Shown here in pieces: positions 18,895 to 29,443 of a stretch of 64,000 nucleotides of DNA. The DNA comes from an uncultured Rhodospirillaceae bacterium. Its GTDB lineage: Bacteria; Pseudomonadota; Alphaproteobacteria; Reyranellales; Reyranellaceae. The stretch lies in assembly GCA_945952105.1 (NCBI GenBank), contig CAMFGZ010000019.1, positions 52,179 through 116,178 of the forward strand, written 5' to 3'. The notes under the pieces were generated by a model that saw nothing but the letters and a program-made list of their open reading frames with translations, was not told where the DNA came from and did not search any database. The position numbers were made by a program, and so were the translations under genes. How positions within the stretch are numbered: position 1 is the first letter of the stretch; each line of letters starts with the position of its first letter.

Positions 18895-19595
18895 CGCTTC
18901 TTCACGTCGTCGTTGGCGCGCAGCTCGTCGATCGAGCCGCGATAGACGATGTGGCCCTTGTCGATCACCGCGACGTGGCTCGCGATATCGAGGCAGAAAT
19001 GCATGTTCTGCTCGGCCACGATCAGGGTCGTGCCCATGTCCCGCAGGCGCTGGATCAGTTCGCCGATCTTTTCGACGATGATGGGCGCCAGTCCCTCGCT
19101 GGGCTCGTCGAGCAGGACCACGTCGGGATTGCCCATGAGCGTGCGCGCGATGGTGAGCATCTGCTGCTCGCCGCCGGACAGGCGGCCGCCCATGCGGCCC
19201 TTCATCGACGCCAGGATCGGGAAGACGTCGTAGATCTTCTCCAGCGTCCAGTCGATGCGGCCGCCGACGCCCGACTTGATCGCGATCTTGAGATTGTCCT
19301 CGACCGAGTGCTCGGGAAAAATCTGCCGGTCCTCGGGGACGAACCCCACGCCCTCGCGGGCGATGCGGTCGGGCGTGTACTTCTGCACCGGCGTGCCGCG
19401 TACCGAGACGGTGCCCCGCTTGGCCGGCGCGATGCCGATGATGGATTTCATCGTCGTGCTCTTGCCCGCGCCATTGCGGCCGAGCAGGGCAAGTGACTGC
19501 CCCTTCTCCACCCCGAACGAGACGCCGAACAGGATCTGGCTGGCGCCGTAGAAGACGTCGATACCCTCGACGCGCAGGATCTCGGCGGCGCTCAT
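18879..19595 (-). CDS. Branched-chain amino acid ABC transporter ATP-binding protein (LivF-like)
   Basis: GRNGAGKSTTMKSIIGIAPAKRG, LSGGEQQMLTIARTLMGNPDVVLLDEPSEGLAP. Confidence 0.95.
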   Translation of the reverse strand: MSAAEILRVEGIDVFYGASQILFGVSFGVEKGQSLALLGRNGAGKSTTMKSIIGIAPAKRGTVSVRGTPVQKYTPDRIAREGVGFVPEDRQIFPEHSVEDNLKIAIKSGVGGRIDWTLEKIYDVFPILASMKGRMGGRLSGGEQQMLTIARTLMGNPDVVLLDEPSEGLAPIIVEKIGELIQRLRDMGTTLIVAEQNMHFCLDIASHVAVIDKGHIVYRGSIDELRANDDVKKRYLAV

Positions 19596-20362
19596 GCCGC
19601 CGCTCCCTGTCCGGCGGCTCCGTGCGCCGACTTGCCGAGATAAGCCTCGATCACTTTAGGGTTCGTCCGGACCTCGTCGGGCGTGCCTTCCGCCAGCACC
19701 GCGCCGTACGACAGGACGCGCACCGTCTGGGCGACCTTGAAGACGATGTCCATGTCATGCTCGATGAAGATCAGCGTCATACCCCGTGCGCGCCACAGGC
19801 GCTGCACCGTTTCGATCATGCGCCAGCGCTCTTCCGGGCCCATGCCGGCGGTCGGCTCGTCGAGCAGCAGAACCTTTGGCTCCAGCGCCAGCGCCAGGCC
19901 GATGTCGAGCAGCTTCTGGTCGCCGTGGCTGAGGTTGTGGCTCAGGATGCCCGCAACCCGCGTGAGCCCCAGCAACTCCATGATCTCGTCGCCCTGCTTC
20001 GTCGTCGTGGCGAGCGGGAACGGCGAGCGCAGAACCGTTTCGCGGTGCTGATGCGCCTGTGCGGCGGCCGCCAGCGCCTCCGAGACGGTGAGGGTCGGGA
20101 ACAGGCTGGCGACCTGGAAGGCCCGGCCGATGCCCAACCGCACGATCCGGCGCTGCGAGAGGCCCGCGATGTTCTCGCCCGCCAGCAGGATGCGGCCGGT
20201 ATCGGGTGGGAAACGGCCGGTGATGAGGTTGAACAGCGTCGTCTTGCCCGCGCCGTTCGGGCCGATGATGGCGCTGAGCGACCCGTCGGCGAAGTCGAGC
20301 GTCACGTCCCGCGTCGCCGCCACACCGCCAAAGGACTTCTTGAGGTTCTCGAGCTTGAGCAT
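19592..20362 (-). CDS. Branched-chain amino acid ABC transporter ATP-binding protein (LivG-like)
   Basis: [50 protein letters not shown]. Confidence 0.95.
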   Translation of the reverse strand: MLKLENLKKSFGGVAATRDVTLDFADGSLSAIIGPNGAGKTTLFNLITGRFPPDTGRILLAGENIAGLSQRRIVRLGIGRAFQVASLFPTLTVSEALAAAAQAHQHRETVLRSPFPLATTTKQGDEIMELLGLTRVAGILSHNLSHGDQKLLDIGLALALEPKVLLLDEPTAGMGPEERWRMIETVQRLWRARGMTLIFIEHDMDIVFKVAQTVRVLSYGAVLAEGTPDEVRTNPKVIEAYLGKSAHGAAGQGAAA

Positions 20363-21378
20363 CAGCGGTTCCCCTCGCTGGCACCCTTCCCCGCATCCTT
20401 GTCGGCGGCATCGCGCACCGCCTGCGCGGCGGCCTGACGCCGGTTCTCCCAGCGCTCGGCCAGCAGGTCGAGCGGGCCTTTGCGCAAGCCGAGTACCAGA
20501 ACGAGGATCACGATGCCCAGCACCAGCTCCGTGTGACTGGTGTAGCTGACCGTGATGTCGTTCAGAAGGCGCAGGATCACCGTGCCCGCAAGCGGTCCGA
20601 GGAAGACGTTGGAGCCCCCCAGCAGGATCATGAAGATCGCCTCGCCCGACGTCGTCCAGAAACCGAAATTGGGATAGGCGCCCGACACGAACAGGGTGAG
20701 CAGGATGCCGCCCACGCCGGCGATGCAGGCCGAGACGACGAAGCAGGCGAGCTTCACCAACGGCACGTTGATGCCGAGGAAGGCCGCCCGCTCCTGGTTG
20801 TCGCGGATCATGCGCAGCGTATAGCCGAACGGCGACGTCACGATCTGGCGCAGGATGGCGATGCAGGCGATGAACGCCACGGAGCAGAAGATGTAGAGCT
20901 GCGTCCGGTCGGCGAGATCGATGCCCAGGAATTTCGGCCGCGGAATGCCTCCCATCAGCCCCTGGTCGCCGCCGGTGAAAGACACCCAGCCGAGGATGAT
21001 GTTGTAGAACAGCATCTGGAAGGCGAGCGTCAGGAACGCGAAGTAGATCTCGTTCAGCCGCACGCAGATGGCGCCGACGATCAGCGCCATGACCGCAGTG
21101 AAGCCGATCGCCAGCACGAACGCCGCCGGGATCGAGAACTTCCCGGACTGCATGGCGAGGCCGAACGCATAGGCACCCGCGGCAAAGAACATCGCGTGCC
21201 CGAACGACACTAGCCCGGTATAGCCAATCAGCAGGTTGAGAGACATGGCCAGCAGGCCGTAGGCCATGCCGAACATGATGAAGTCGCGGATTGCCGGCGG
21301 TGCGCCGAACATCGGCACCAGCAGCAACAGGAGCAGCCCGAGGACCGCGAGGCCGAGATCACGCCAACGTCCCGCCAT
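20362..21378 (-). CDS. Branched-chain amino acid ABC transporter permease (LivM-like)
   Basis: AMSLNLLIGYTGLVSFGHAMFFAAGAYAFGL; position in liv operon. Confidence 0.95.
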   Translation of the reverse strand: MAGRWRDLGLAVLGLLLLLLVPMFGAPPAIRDFIMFGMAYGLLAMSLNLLIGYTGLVSFGHAMFFAAGAYAFGLAMQSGKFSIPAAFVLAIGFTAVMALIVGAICVRLNEIYFAFLTLAFQMLFYNIILGWVSFTGGDQGLMGGIPRPKFLGIDLADRTQLYIFCSVAFIACIAILRQIVTSPFGYTLRMIRDNQERAAFLGINVPLVKLACFVVSACIAGVGGILLTLFVSGAYPNFGFWTTSGEAIFMILLGGSNVFLGPLAGTVILRLLNDITVSYTSHTELVLGIVILVLVLGLRKGPLDLLAERWENRRQAAAQAVRDAADKDAGKGASEGNR

Positions 21379-21384
21379 CGCCGC

Positions 21385-22287
21385 CTACCGGTGTGGGCGG
21401 CCAAACAGGCCGCTGGGCTTGAAGATCAGGACCAGCGCCATGATCAGGAACATCACCCCGTCGACGAACAGCGGGAAGCCGATGCTGCCGAAGGAGCGCG
21501 TCAGACCGATGATGATCGAGGCCGCGAAGGCGCCGACGATCGATCCCATGCCGCCGATCACCGTCACGATGAAGGATTCGATCAGGATCGAGAAGCCCAT
21601 GCCCGGCGTCAGGGAGCGCACGGGCGCCGCGAGCGCCCCCGCGGCGCCCGCGAGCGCGCTGCCGATGCCGAACACGGCGGCATAGTAGAGGTTCACGCGG
21701 ATGCCGAGCGCCGAGACCATCGGACCGTTGATGGCCGCGGCCCGCACTATGCTGCCGAAGCGTGTGCGGACGATGACCAGCCACAGCAGCAGGCCGATCG
21801 CCATCGCCGCCAGGATCATGAACAGATAGAACGGCGGGATGACGCCGCCCATGAAGCGGATCGGCGGCAGCCGGAACTCCGGCGGCATGCCCATAGACAG
21901 CGGTACCGGCCCCCAGATGATCTTGATGAGATCGTCGGAAATCAGCACCACGGCGTAGCAGACCAGCAGCTGCATCAGCACGTTGGAACCGTAGACCTTG
22001 CTCATGAGCACGCGCTCGAAGAGCACGCCCAGCATGCCGACCGCCACGGCCGCCCCCAACGCGGAGACGAAGTAGCTGCCGGTGAGCTGGTAGAAGGTCC
22101 AGGCCGAGTATGCCCCGATCATGTAGAGCGAGCCATGCGCGAAGTTGATGACGTTCAGGACGCCGAAGATCAGCGTCACGCCCGACGCGATCAGGAACAA
22201 CAGCATGCCTATGATCATGCCGCTGGTGAGCTGCGTGACGACGCATGACGTCGTCCCGACGCAGCGTAGCAACGCGTCGAGATCCAC
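21385..22287 (-). CDS. Branched-chain amino acid ABC transporter permease (LivH-like)
   Basis: VLNVINFAHGSLYMIGAYSAW...IGGMGSIVGAFAASIIIGL. Confidence 0.95.
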   Translation of the reverse strand: MDLDALLRCVGTTSCVVTQLTSGMIIGMLLFLIASGVTLIFGVLNVINFAHGSLYMIGAYSAWTFYQLTGSYFVSALGAAVAVGMLGVLFERVLMSKVYGSNVLMQLLVCYAVVLISDDLIKIIWGPVPLSMGMPPEFRLPPIRFMGGVIPPFYLFMILAAMAIGLLLWLVIVRTRFGSIVRAAAINGPMVSALGIRVNLYYAAVFGIGSALAGAAGALAAPVRSLTPGMGFSILIESFIVTVIGGMGSIVGAFAASIIIGLTRSFGSIGFPLFVDGVMFLIMALVLIFKPSGLFGRPHR

Positions 22288-22317
22288 CTGTCTATCCTAC
22301 TCGAAAGCCGGGGCCGC

Positions 22318-23589
22318 TCAGGAAATGTAGCCTTGCTTCTTCTTCCACTGCTTCTCGAGCTCGAAGATCGGCTCCCAGGCCGAGGCCTGGAAGTCGCTCA
22401 CGTAGGGCTCCTTGGAGAGCGAGACGCCGTAGCCGATGATGTAGTCGACCAGGGTATTGTCCTCGGCGCGCATCGTCACCGAGCCCTTGGTGCCGAACTG
22501 GGTCTTGAGCGTCATGCCCTTGATGACTTCCGCCATCTTCTTGCCGTTGGTGTCGCCGTTGGTCTTCTTCAGCGCCTCGACGATGAACTCGGCGGCGACG
22601 GCATTCTCCCACGACCAGTTGGTCGGCTTGTGCTTCTGCGTCTTGACGTAGTTCTGGTACCACTCCTCGTTTTCCTTGGTCGCCGGCACCGTGCGGTTGT
22701 AGCGACCGCCCGAGTAGACGCCCTGCGGAAACTGCTTCACCTGGTCGACCACGCCGTAGTCGCCGAGGTTCACCATGAACGAGGCCTGCTTGTCGAACAG
22801 GCCGTAGAGGTTCGCCTGGTCGATGAAGGCCACGAGGTCGCCGCCCCACAGCGCGGAGTACATGGCATCGGCCTTGGCGTTGAGGAGCTTGGTCACGACC
22901 TCGGTGTAGTCCGGCTGGAACAGCTTGGGCCAGGACTCCTCGACGACCTGGATGTTGCCGTCGAAATGCTTGGCGTATTCCATGAACTCGGCCGTATTCG
23001 ATCGGCCGTAGGCATAGTCCGGCGAGCAGGTCGCCCACTTCTTCAACCCCTTGGCCTTGGCGATCTTCGCGGCGTAGTCGCCGCCGCCGATCGCATCGTG
23101 AATGCCCTGGCGGGCCGTCCGGAACGCGGTCGGGACGTGCAGCTTGGGATCTGCCGTCAGCGACGAGGTCTCGGAATTCGAATGGATGCAGAGCACGCCG
23201 ACCTCGCGGATGACCTCCTGCACGGCGAAGGCGCCGCTGGACGCTTCGGCGTCGAGGATGATCTCGCACTTGTCGTTGTTGATGAGATCGCGCGTCACCT
23301 TGGCGGCTTCCTGCGGCGCCCCCTTGGAATCGCGGACCACCATCTCGATCTTGCGGCCGTTGATTCCGCCCGCCTCGTTGAACTTGTCGAACACGACCTT
23401 GAGACCGCCGACGCTGGTCTGACCGAGGATCGCGACGCGGCCCGACAGGATCGTCGGCACGCCGATCTTGATGGCGGCGGTCTGCGCCCGGCTGATGGCC
23501 GGTGCGCCGACGAGACCGGCCGCGGCCACAGCTCCCGCGCCCTTGAGGATTTGACGACGGCTCACGCGACGCGATTCGAAGGACGTCAT
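22318..23589 (-). CDS. ABC transporter substrate-binding protein (Liv-type, Tat leader)
   Basis: RRVSRRQILKGAGAVAAAGLVGAPAISRAQTAAIKIGVPTILSGRVAILGQTSVGGLKVVFDKFNEAGGINGRKIEMVVRD. Confidence 0.94.
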   Translation of the reverse strand: MTSFESRRVSRRQILKGAGAVAAAGLVGAPAISRAQTAAIKIGVPTILSGRVAILGQTSVGGLKVVFDKFNEAGGINGRKIEMVVRDSKGAPQEAAKVTRDLINNDKCEIILDAEASSGAFAVQEVIREVGVLCIHSNSETSSLTADPKLHVPTAFRTARQGIHDAIGGGDYAAKIAKAKGLKKWATCSPDYAYGRSNTAEFMEYAKHFDGNIQVVEESWPKLFQPDYTEVVTKLLNAKADAMYSALWGGDLVAFIDQANLYGLFDKQASFMVNLGDYGVVDQVKQFPQGVYSGGRYNRTVPATKENEEWYQNYVKTQKHKPTNWSWENAVAAEFIVEALKKTNGDTNGKKMAEVIKGMTLKTQFGTKGSVTMRAEDNTLVDYIIGYGVSLSKEPYVSDFQASAWEPIFELEKQWKKKQGYIS

Positions 23590-23693
23590 GGTGTTCACTC
23601 CCGAAATTCTTTTGCGGTCGACGACCGATTGGCGCGATCCTATGTGCAATTGTTCAACATGGTCAAACGACAACCCGCTCCAGGGTCTTGGAC

Positions 23694-24608
23694 ATGATCC
23701 CTCCGTCCTGGCTCTGGATCCCCCTCACCGTCTTCGCCGCCGGGGCACAGACGGTACGCAACACCGCGCAACGCCATCTCGTCACGGAGCTGGGAACGCT
23801 CGGTGCGACCCTCGTGCGCTTCCTCTACGGCATGCCCGTTCTTGCCCTGTGGCTTGGCGCAGTACTCGCGCTCGGCGGCTCTCCCCAGCCCACCCTCACC
23901 TGGGCGTTCGGCGGCTGGGTCGTCGTCGCTGGCCTCAGCCAGATGGCGGGCACGGCGCTTCTGCTGCGCGCGATGGAAGAACGGAGCTTCGCCATTGGCC
24001 TCGTCTATTCCAAGAGCGAGGTCATCCAGGTCGCTCTCTTCTCGGTGCTCTTCCTGGGCGAGACCCTGTCTGCGGTGGCGGTGGCCGCCATCGTCGTGGC
24101 GACCCTGGGCGTCGTGCTTCTGACGCCACGACCTCCGGCGACCGCAGGCGTCGACCGGGGCTGGGCCGATCCCGCGGCCTTCTATGGCCTCGCCTCCGGT
24201 TCGGCGTTCGCCATCTCGGTCGTCGGCTATCGCGGCGCCAACCTGGCGCTGCACGCCGGCTCGCCTTTCCTGGCCGCTGCGGAGACCCTGTTCTGGAGCC
24301 AGCTCCTGCAAACGGTGCTGCTCACCGCCTGGCTGCTCGCGCGCAAGCCTGCCATCGTGCTGGCGGCCTTGCGCCAGTGGCGCGTCTCGATCTTCGCGGG
24401 CGTCGCGGGCGCGGCCGCCTCGCTGGCCAATGTGACGGCCTTGGCGATCGCCCCGGCCTCGCAGGTGCGCACGCTGATCCTGATCGAGGTCGTGTTCAGC
24501 TATTTCGTCTCGCGCCGCGTCTTCCGCGAATCGATGAACCGACGCGAATTGGCCGGGATCATCCTCGTCATGGCGGGCGTCGTCCTCATCGTTTCCAAGG
24601 CGCGTTGA
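23694..24608 (+). CDS. EamA/DMT-type transporter
   Basis: ~10 TM segments; EERSFAIGLVYSKSEVIQVALFSVLFLGETLS. Confidence 0.85.
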   Translation: MIPPSWLWIPLTVFAAGAQTVRNTAQRHLVTELGTLGATLVRFLYGMPVLALWLGAVLALGGSPQPTLTWAFGGWVVVAGLSQMAGTALLLRAMEERSFAIGLVYSKSEVIQVALFSVLFLGETLSAVAVAAIVVATLGVVLLTPRPPATAGVDRGWADPAAFYGLASGSAFAISVVGYRGANLALHAGSPFLAAAETLFWSQLLQTVLLTAWLLARKPAIVLAALRQWRVSIFAGVAGAAASLANVTALAIAPASQVRTLILIEVVFSYFVSRRVFRESMNRRELAGIILVMAGVVLIVSKAR

Positions 24609-24640
24609 CCTCGCCGCAGTCCGGCGCAGACAATGGCATC

Positions 24641-25705
24641 ATGAAAGCAGCTCAACTCTTCGCCTATGTCGGCAGCTACACGTCGCCCCAGCGCAACGGC
24701 CATGGCAATGGCATCAACGTCTACAGTGTCGATCCCCGCAGCGGTGCCCTCCGGCACATCCAGCATCTCGGCGGGCTGGAGAACCCCTCTTTCCTGGCAC
24801 TGAACGAGGCGGGCACCCGCCTTTACTCGGTACATGGCGATCGCAGTGAAGCCACGTCCTACGCGGTCGACCGTGAGACCGGCCGTCTCGCCGTCCTGAA
24901 CCGCCAGCCGACCGGCGGGTACAATCCGATCCATCTCGCGTTCGATGCAAGGCAGCGCTTCCTCGTGGTGAGCAACTATGGCTCCGATTCGTTGGCTGCC
25001 CTCCCGATCGCAAAGGATGGCAGCCTGTCGCCCTATTCCACGCTTACCGCGGTTACGGCGCCGCTCGGACCGCATCGGATCGAGCAGAAGAATGTGCGGC
25101 CGCACCACAACCCGCTCGATCGTACGGGCAAGACGTTTTACCTGCCCTGCAAGGGCTCCGATTGCGTAATCGGCTATCGGCTCGATGCGAGGCGCGGCGT
25201 GCTGGTCGAAACCAGCCGGGCCGCCACCCGGCCCGGCGCCGGGCCGCGCCACATCGACTTCCATCCACGGAAGCCCTTCGCCTATGTCATCAACGAACTC
25301 GATTCGACGATCACGACCTATCGCCAGCATCCGGTCGGCGGCGTACTGACGCCGCTTCAGACCCTACCGTCCACGCCGGCCGATTTCACGGGCTACAGCA
25401 CGGGCGCGGAGATCTGGGTCGATGGAGCGGGACGCAACGTTTACGTCTCGAACCGCGGCCACGACAGTATAGGCGTGTTCGGAATCGATCCGGCAAGAGG
25501 CACCCTAACGCCACGGCAATGGGTGCCGACCAAGGGAAGCGTGCCACGCTTCTTCGCCTTGGACCCGGTGGAGCGCTTTCTCTATGTCGCCAATCAGGGA
25601 GGCGATTCGATCATCGCCTACAAGGTCGGCCGCAACGGTCTACTGGCCCTCACCAGGCTGCGGACCAAGGTCGGCAGCCCGGCATGTATCGTGTTCTCCC
25701 GCTAG
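24641..25705 (+). CDS. Lactonase family protein (6-phosphogluconolactonase-type beta-propeller)
   Basis: AYVGSYTSPQRNGHGNGINVYSVD...GPRHIDFHPRKPFAYVINELDSTITTY..VYVSNRGHDSIGVF. Confidence 0.92.
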   Translation: MKAAQLFAYVGSYTSPQRNGHGNGINVYSVDPRSGALRHIQHLGGLENPSFLALNEAGTRLYSVHGDRSEATSYAVDRETGRLAVLNRQPTGGYNPIHLAFDARQRFLVVSNYGSDSLAALPIAKDGSLSPYSTLTAVTAPLGPHRIEQKNVRPHHNPLDRTGKTFYLPCKGSDCVIGYRLDARRGVLVETSRAATRPGAGPRHIDFHPRKPFAYVINELDSTITTYRQHPVGGVLTPLQTLPSTPADFTGYSTGAEIWVDGAGRNVYVSNRGHDSIGVFGIDPARGTLTPRQWVPTKGSVPRFFALDPVERFLYVANQGGDSIIAYKVGRNGLLALTRLRTKVGSPACIVFSR

Positions 25706-25710
25706 GAGGG

Positions 25711-27213
25711 TCAGCCTTCCTCCTGGAAGGCCTCCTCGCGGGCTTTCTTGATGCTCGGCAGGGCCATAAGGGCCAGCAGCACGGCGGTCGCGATCAGCAG
25801 GCCGAGGCTGATCGGACGTTCGATGAACACCATGGCATCGCCGCGCGAGAGCAGCATGGCGCGCCGGAAGTATTCCTCCATCTGAGGTCCGAGAACGAGG
25901 CCCAGCAGGAACGGCGCGCCCTCGCAACCCAGGCGGACGAAGACGTAGCCGAGCACGCCGAAGATCGCGACCTGCATGACGTGGAACGTGCTGTTCTGCA
26001 GACTGTATGCACCGATGCAGCAGAAGAGCAGGATGGCCGGCGCCAGGAAGCGGTACGGCACGGTCAGCAGCTTCACCCACATGCCGATCATCGGCAGGTT
26101 GATGATCACCAGCATGGCGTTGCCGATCCACATCGAGACGATCATGCCCCAGAAGAGATCCGGCTTCTTGGTCATGACCTCGGGCCCCGGCTGGATGCCC
26201 TGGATGATCATGGCGCCGACCATCAGCGCCATGACGGCGTTGGACGGGATGCCGAGCGTGAGCATCGGGATGAACGAGGTCTGCGCGGCGGCGTTGTTGG
26301 CCGCCTCCGGTGCCGCGACGCCCTCGACCGCACCCTTGCCGAACTGGCCCGGAGTCTTGGAAAGCTTCTTCTCGAGCGTGTAGGCCGAGAAGGCACCGAG
26401 GGTCGGACCACCACCGGGCAGAACGCCGAGCAACGAACCCAGGATGGTGCCGCGCAGGATGGCGGGCGTGGCGCGGCGGATTTCCTCGCGCGTCGGCCAT
26501 AGCGATCCCACCTTGATGGCCCCGGATCTCTCCATATGTTTCTCAAGGTTGACCACGATCTCGGCGATGCCGAACAGGCCCATGGCGATCGGCGCGAAGT
26601 CGATGCCGTCGGACAGTTCCGGAATATCGAAGGTGAAGCGCTGGGCACCGGTGTTCACGTCGGTGCCAACCAGGCCGAACAACAGGCCGAGGAACACCAT
26701 TGCGATCGCCTTGGTGATCGAGCCGCTGGCCAGGACGACCGCGGCAACGAGGCCGAGGGCCATCAGGGAGCAATAGTCGGCCGGGCCGAACTTCTGTGCC
26801 ATGCGGGTCAGCGGTTCGGCGAAGATGACGATAATGATGGTGCCGACGGTGCCGGCGAAGAACGAACCGACGGCCGAGATGGAAAGCGCGGCACCCGCGC
26901 GGCCCCTCCTCGCCATCTGGTAGCCGTCGAGGCAGGTGACGACCGAGGACGCCTCACCCGGCAGGTTCACCAGGATCGAAGTCGTCGAACCGCCGTACTG
27001 CGCACCGTAGTAGATGCCCGCGAGCATGATCAGCGACGCCGTGGGCGGCAGGTGGAACGTGATCGGCAGCAGCATCGCGATGGTCGCCACGGGGCCGATG
27101 CCGGGAAGGACGCCGATCAGCGTGCCGACCATACAGCCCAGCAGGGCGTAGGTCAGGTTCTGGAGGGTGAAGGCGACGGTGAGACCGAGGACGAGATTTC
27201 CAAGGAGATCCAT
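25711..27213 (-). CDS. tctA: Tripartite tricarboxylate transporter large permease (TctA family)
   Basis: GVLPGIGPVATIAMLLPITFHLPPTASLIMLAGIYYGAQYGGSTTSILVNLPGEASSVVTCLDGYQMARRGRAG. Confidence 0.96.
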   Translation of the reverse strand: MDLLGNLVLGLTVAFTLQNLTYALLGCMVGTLIGVLPGIGPVATIAMLLPITFHLPPTASLIMLAGIYYGAQYGGSTTSILVNLPGEASSVVTCLDGYQMARRGRAGAALSISAVGSFFAGTVGTIIIVIFAEPLTRMAQKFGPADYCSLMALGLVAAVVLASGSITKAIAMVFLGLLFGLVGTDVNTGAQRFTFDIPELSDGIDFAPIAMGLFGIAEIVVNLEKHMERSGAIKVGSLWPTREEIRRATPAILRGTILGSLLGVLPGGGPTLGAFSAYTLEKKLSKTPGQFGKGAVEGVAAPEAANNAAAQTSFIPMLTLGIPSNAVMALMVGAMIIQGIQPGPEVMTKKPDLFWGMIVSMWIGNAMLVIINLPMIGMWVKLLTVPYRFLAPAILLFCCIGAYSLQNSTFHVMQVAIFGVLGYVFVRLGCEGAPFLLGLVLGPQMEEYFRRAMLLSRGDAMVFIERPISLGLLIATAVLLALMALPSIKKAREEAFQEEG

Positions 27214-27214
27214 T

Positions 27215-27664
27215 TTACCAAATCCCCTGCACGACGGAGATGTTCATCCCCAGTCCGACTTTGAAAACGATCGTGCACAGGATCGAAAGCACGATGATGT
27301 TGCCGATGACTTCGGTGATCTTGAACTCCTCGCCGGCCAGCGACGAGATCAGGATCAGCACGATCAACGCCGGAATGAGGCCGGCGCGCTCGAACAGAAG
27401 CGCGAAACATACGATGCCGATGGTGACCAGCGTGATCGGCTTCCACTTCGGACGCTCGACCGGCTCGCTGCCGCTCACCACGGCGATGATGCAGATCAGG
27501 ACACCGAGCGCGAGCAGGATCAACGACAGCATGCGCGGCACGTAGCCCGGTCCCATGCGAACCGGCGTACCCACGGCAAGATGCTGTCCGACATAGAGAG
27601 CGCCCAGACCAAAGGCGACAAACATCAACCCGGACAAGAAGTCCTTGGTCAGAAACCGTTCCAC
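27215..27664 (-). CDS. tctB: Tripartite tricarboxylate transporter small permease (TctB family)
   Basis: 4-TM protein immediately upstream of tctA; GPGYVPRMLSLILLALGVLI. Confidence 0.9.
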   Translation of the reverse strand: MERFLTKDFLSGLMFVAFGLGALYVGQHLAVGTPVRMGPGYVPRMLSLILLALGVLICIIAVVSGSEPVERPKWKPITLVTIGIVCFALLFERAGLIPALIVLILISSLAGEEFKITEVIGNIIVLSILCTIVFKVGLGMNISVVQGIW

Positions 27665-28104
27665 GGTGTTTCGCTCCCTGTAATATTTACGCTGTGCCGC
27701 GACGGCAGCCGTCGCGAATCACGTCGAGCGACCGTATCCCCCGATGCTTACGCCAAGCTGACACGGGGCTGACGAGCCCCGCTGGCCGGAACGAAACACA
27801 GTGGCTGCAAAGTCCACTTCCGCCTTAATCCGGTGACGGGCCATAGCACCGGCTTTGCTGGCTTTTGTTGGCGGAATTCCCAATGAAACGGGCCTGGGCG
27901 CTGCGTCCTTCGAATGTGTCTGCTCGAAAAACAGTCAGTGCAAGATTGCCGCAGCCATCGGCGCTTGGCCTTCCCGCCTGCACCTTTGGATCACCATTCG
28001 GCCTTCGGCATTTGCGCCATACGAAACTGCGCAGCCGCTGCTACGGCACACGGGCCCCGGTTTGACGTAGCTTCCCTCGACATGGAATTGAGAGGGAGAG
28101 ACAC

Positions 28105-29397
28105 GTGAGCGACAAGACCTACGGCTTCGAGACACTGTCGCTGCATGCCGGCGCCGCACCCGATCCGACGACTGGCGCGCGCGCCCTGCCGATCTATCAG
28201 ACCACAGCCTACGTTTTCGACGATGCCGACCACGCCGCGGCACTGTTCAATCTGCAGACCGTCGGCTTCATCTATTCACGCCTCACCAACCCGACGAATG
28301 CCGCGCTGGAGACTAGGCTCGCCACGCTTGAAGGCGGCCGCGGCTGCACCGTGGCCTCCTCTGGCCACGCCGCACAGGTCCTCGCTCTCTTCCCGCTGAT
28401 GGGCCCCGGAGCCGAGATCGTCGCGGCCTCCCGTCTCTACGGCGGCTCGCTACAGCAGATGAAGAACACCTATCCCAAGTTCGGCTGGACGGCGAACATC
28501 GTCGACGCCGACACGCCGGACAACTTCAAGCGCGCCGTCACGGACAGGACCAAGGCCTTCTTCATCGAGAGCCTCGCCAATCCGGGCGGCGTCATCAGTG
28601 ACATCGAGGCCATCGCACGCATCGCCGAGGACGCAGGCGTCCCCCTGCTGGTGGACAACACGCTGGCGACGCCGTGGCTGTGCAAGCCGATCGATTACGG
28701 CGCCACCCTGGTCGTGCATTCCACCACCAAGTTCCTGAGCGGCACAGGTACCTCGATGGGCGGCGCGGTCGTCGACTCGGGAAAGTTCGACTGGTCGCGC
28801 GGCGGCAAATTCCCGAGCCTCGCCGGACCGGAACCCGCCTATCACGGTCTGAATTTTTACGAGACGTTCGGCGACATGGCCTACACCTTCCATAGCCACG
28901 CGGTCGGGCTGCGCGACCTCGGCCCGACCCAGGCGCCGTTCAACGCCTGGCTCACCATGCTCGGCATGGAGACGCTGGGCCTGCGCATGGAACGGCACTG
29001 CGCCAATGCGCTCGCCGTCGCGCAGCATCTCGAGAAGCATCCGGCCGTGGCCTGGGTGAACTATGCCGGCCTGCCCTCCAACAAGTACAATGCGCTGGCG
29101 AAGAAGTACCTCCCCAAGGGGGCGGGCTCGATCTTCACGTTCGGCGTGAAAGGCGGCTACGACGTCGGCATGAAAGTGGTCGACAGTGTCGAACTCTTCT
29201 CGCACCTCGCCAATATCGGCGACGCCAAGAGCCTGATAATCCACCCCGCCTCGACCACGCACCGTCAGCTCTCCGAGGAACAGCGCGTCGCCGCCGGCGC
29301 CGGTCCGGACGTGCTGCGCCTGTCGATCGGCATCGAAACGGTTGCAGACATCATCGCCGATCTGGATCAGGCTCTGGCCAAGGCGACAAGCCAATGA
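28105..29397 (+). CDS. O-acetylhomoserine aminocarboxypropyltransferase / sulfhydrylase (MetY-like, PLP-dependent)
   Basis: YGFETLSLHAGAAPDPTTGARALPIYQTTAYVF; PLP Lys motif VVHSTTKFLSGTGTSMGG. Confidence 0.95.
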   Translation: MSDKTYGFETLSLHAGAAPDPTTGARALPIYQTTAYVFDDADHAAALFNLQTVGFIYSRLTNPTNAALETRLATLEGGRGCTVASSGHAAQVLALFPLMGPGAEIVAASRLYGGSLQQMKNTYPKFGWTANIVDADTPDNFKRAVTDRTKAFFIESLANPGGVISDIEAIARIAEDAGVPLLVDNTLATPWLCKPIDYGATLVVHSTTKFLSGTGTSMGGAVVDSGKFDWSRGGKFPSLAGPEPAYHGLNFYETFGDMAYTFHSHAVGLRDLGPTQAPFNAWLTMLGMETLGLRMERHCANALAVAQHLEKHPAVAWVNYAGLPSNKYNALAKKYLPKGAGSIFTFGVKGGYDVGMKVVDSVELFSHLANIGDAKSLIIHPASTTHRQLSEEQRVAAGAGPDVLRLSIGIETVADIIADLDQALAKATSQ

Positions 29398-29443
29398 CCC
29401 ATCGCCCCGGGCAGTGCCCGGAGCGGCGGCAAAGAAGAAGAGG

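Noticed and set aside
27764-27781. CGGGGCT-GACG-AGCCCCG hairpin between tctB and metY
   Set aside because: Short stem without a T run, between divergent genes; too weak to call.
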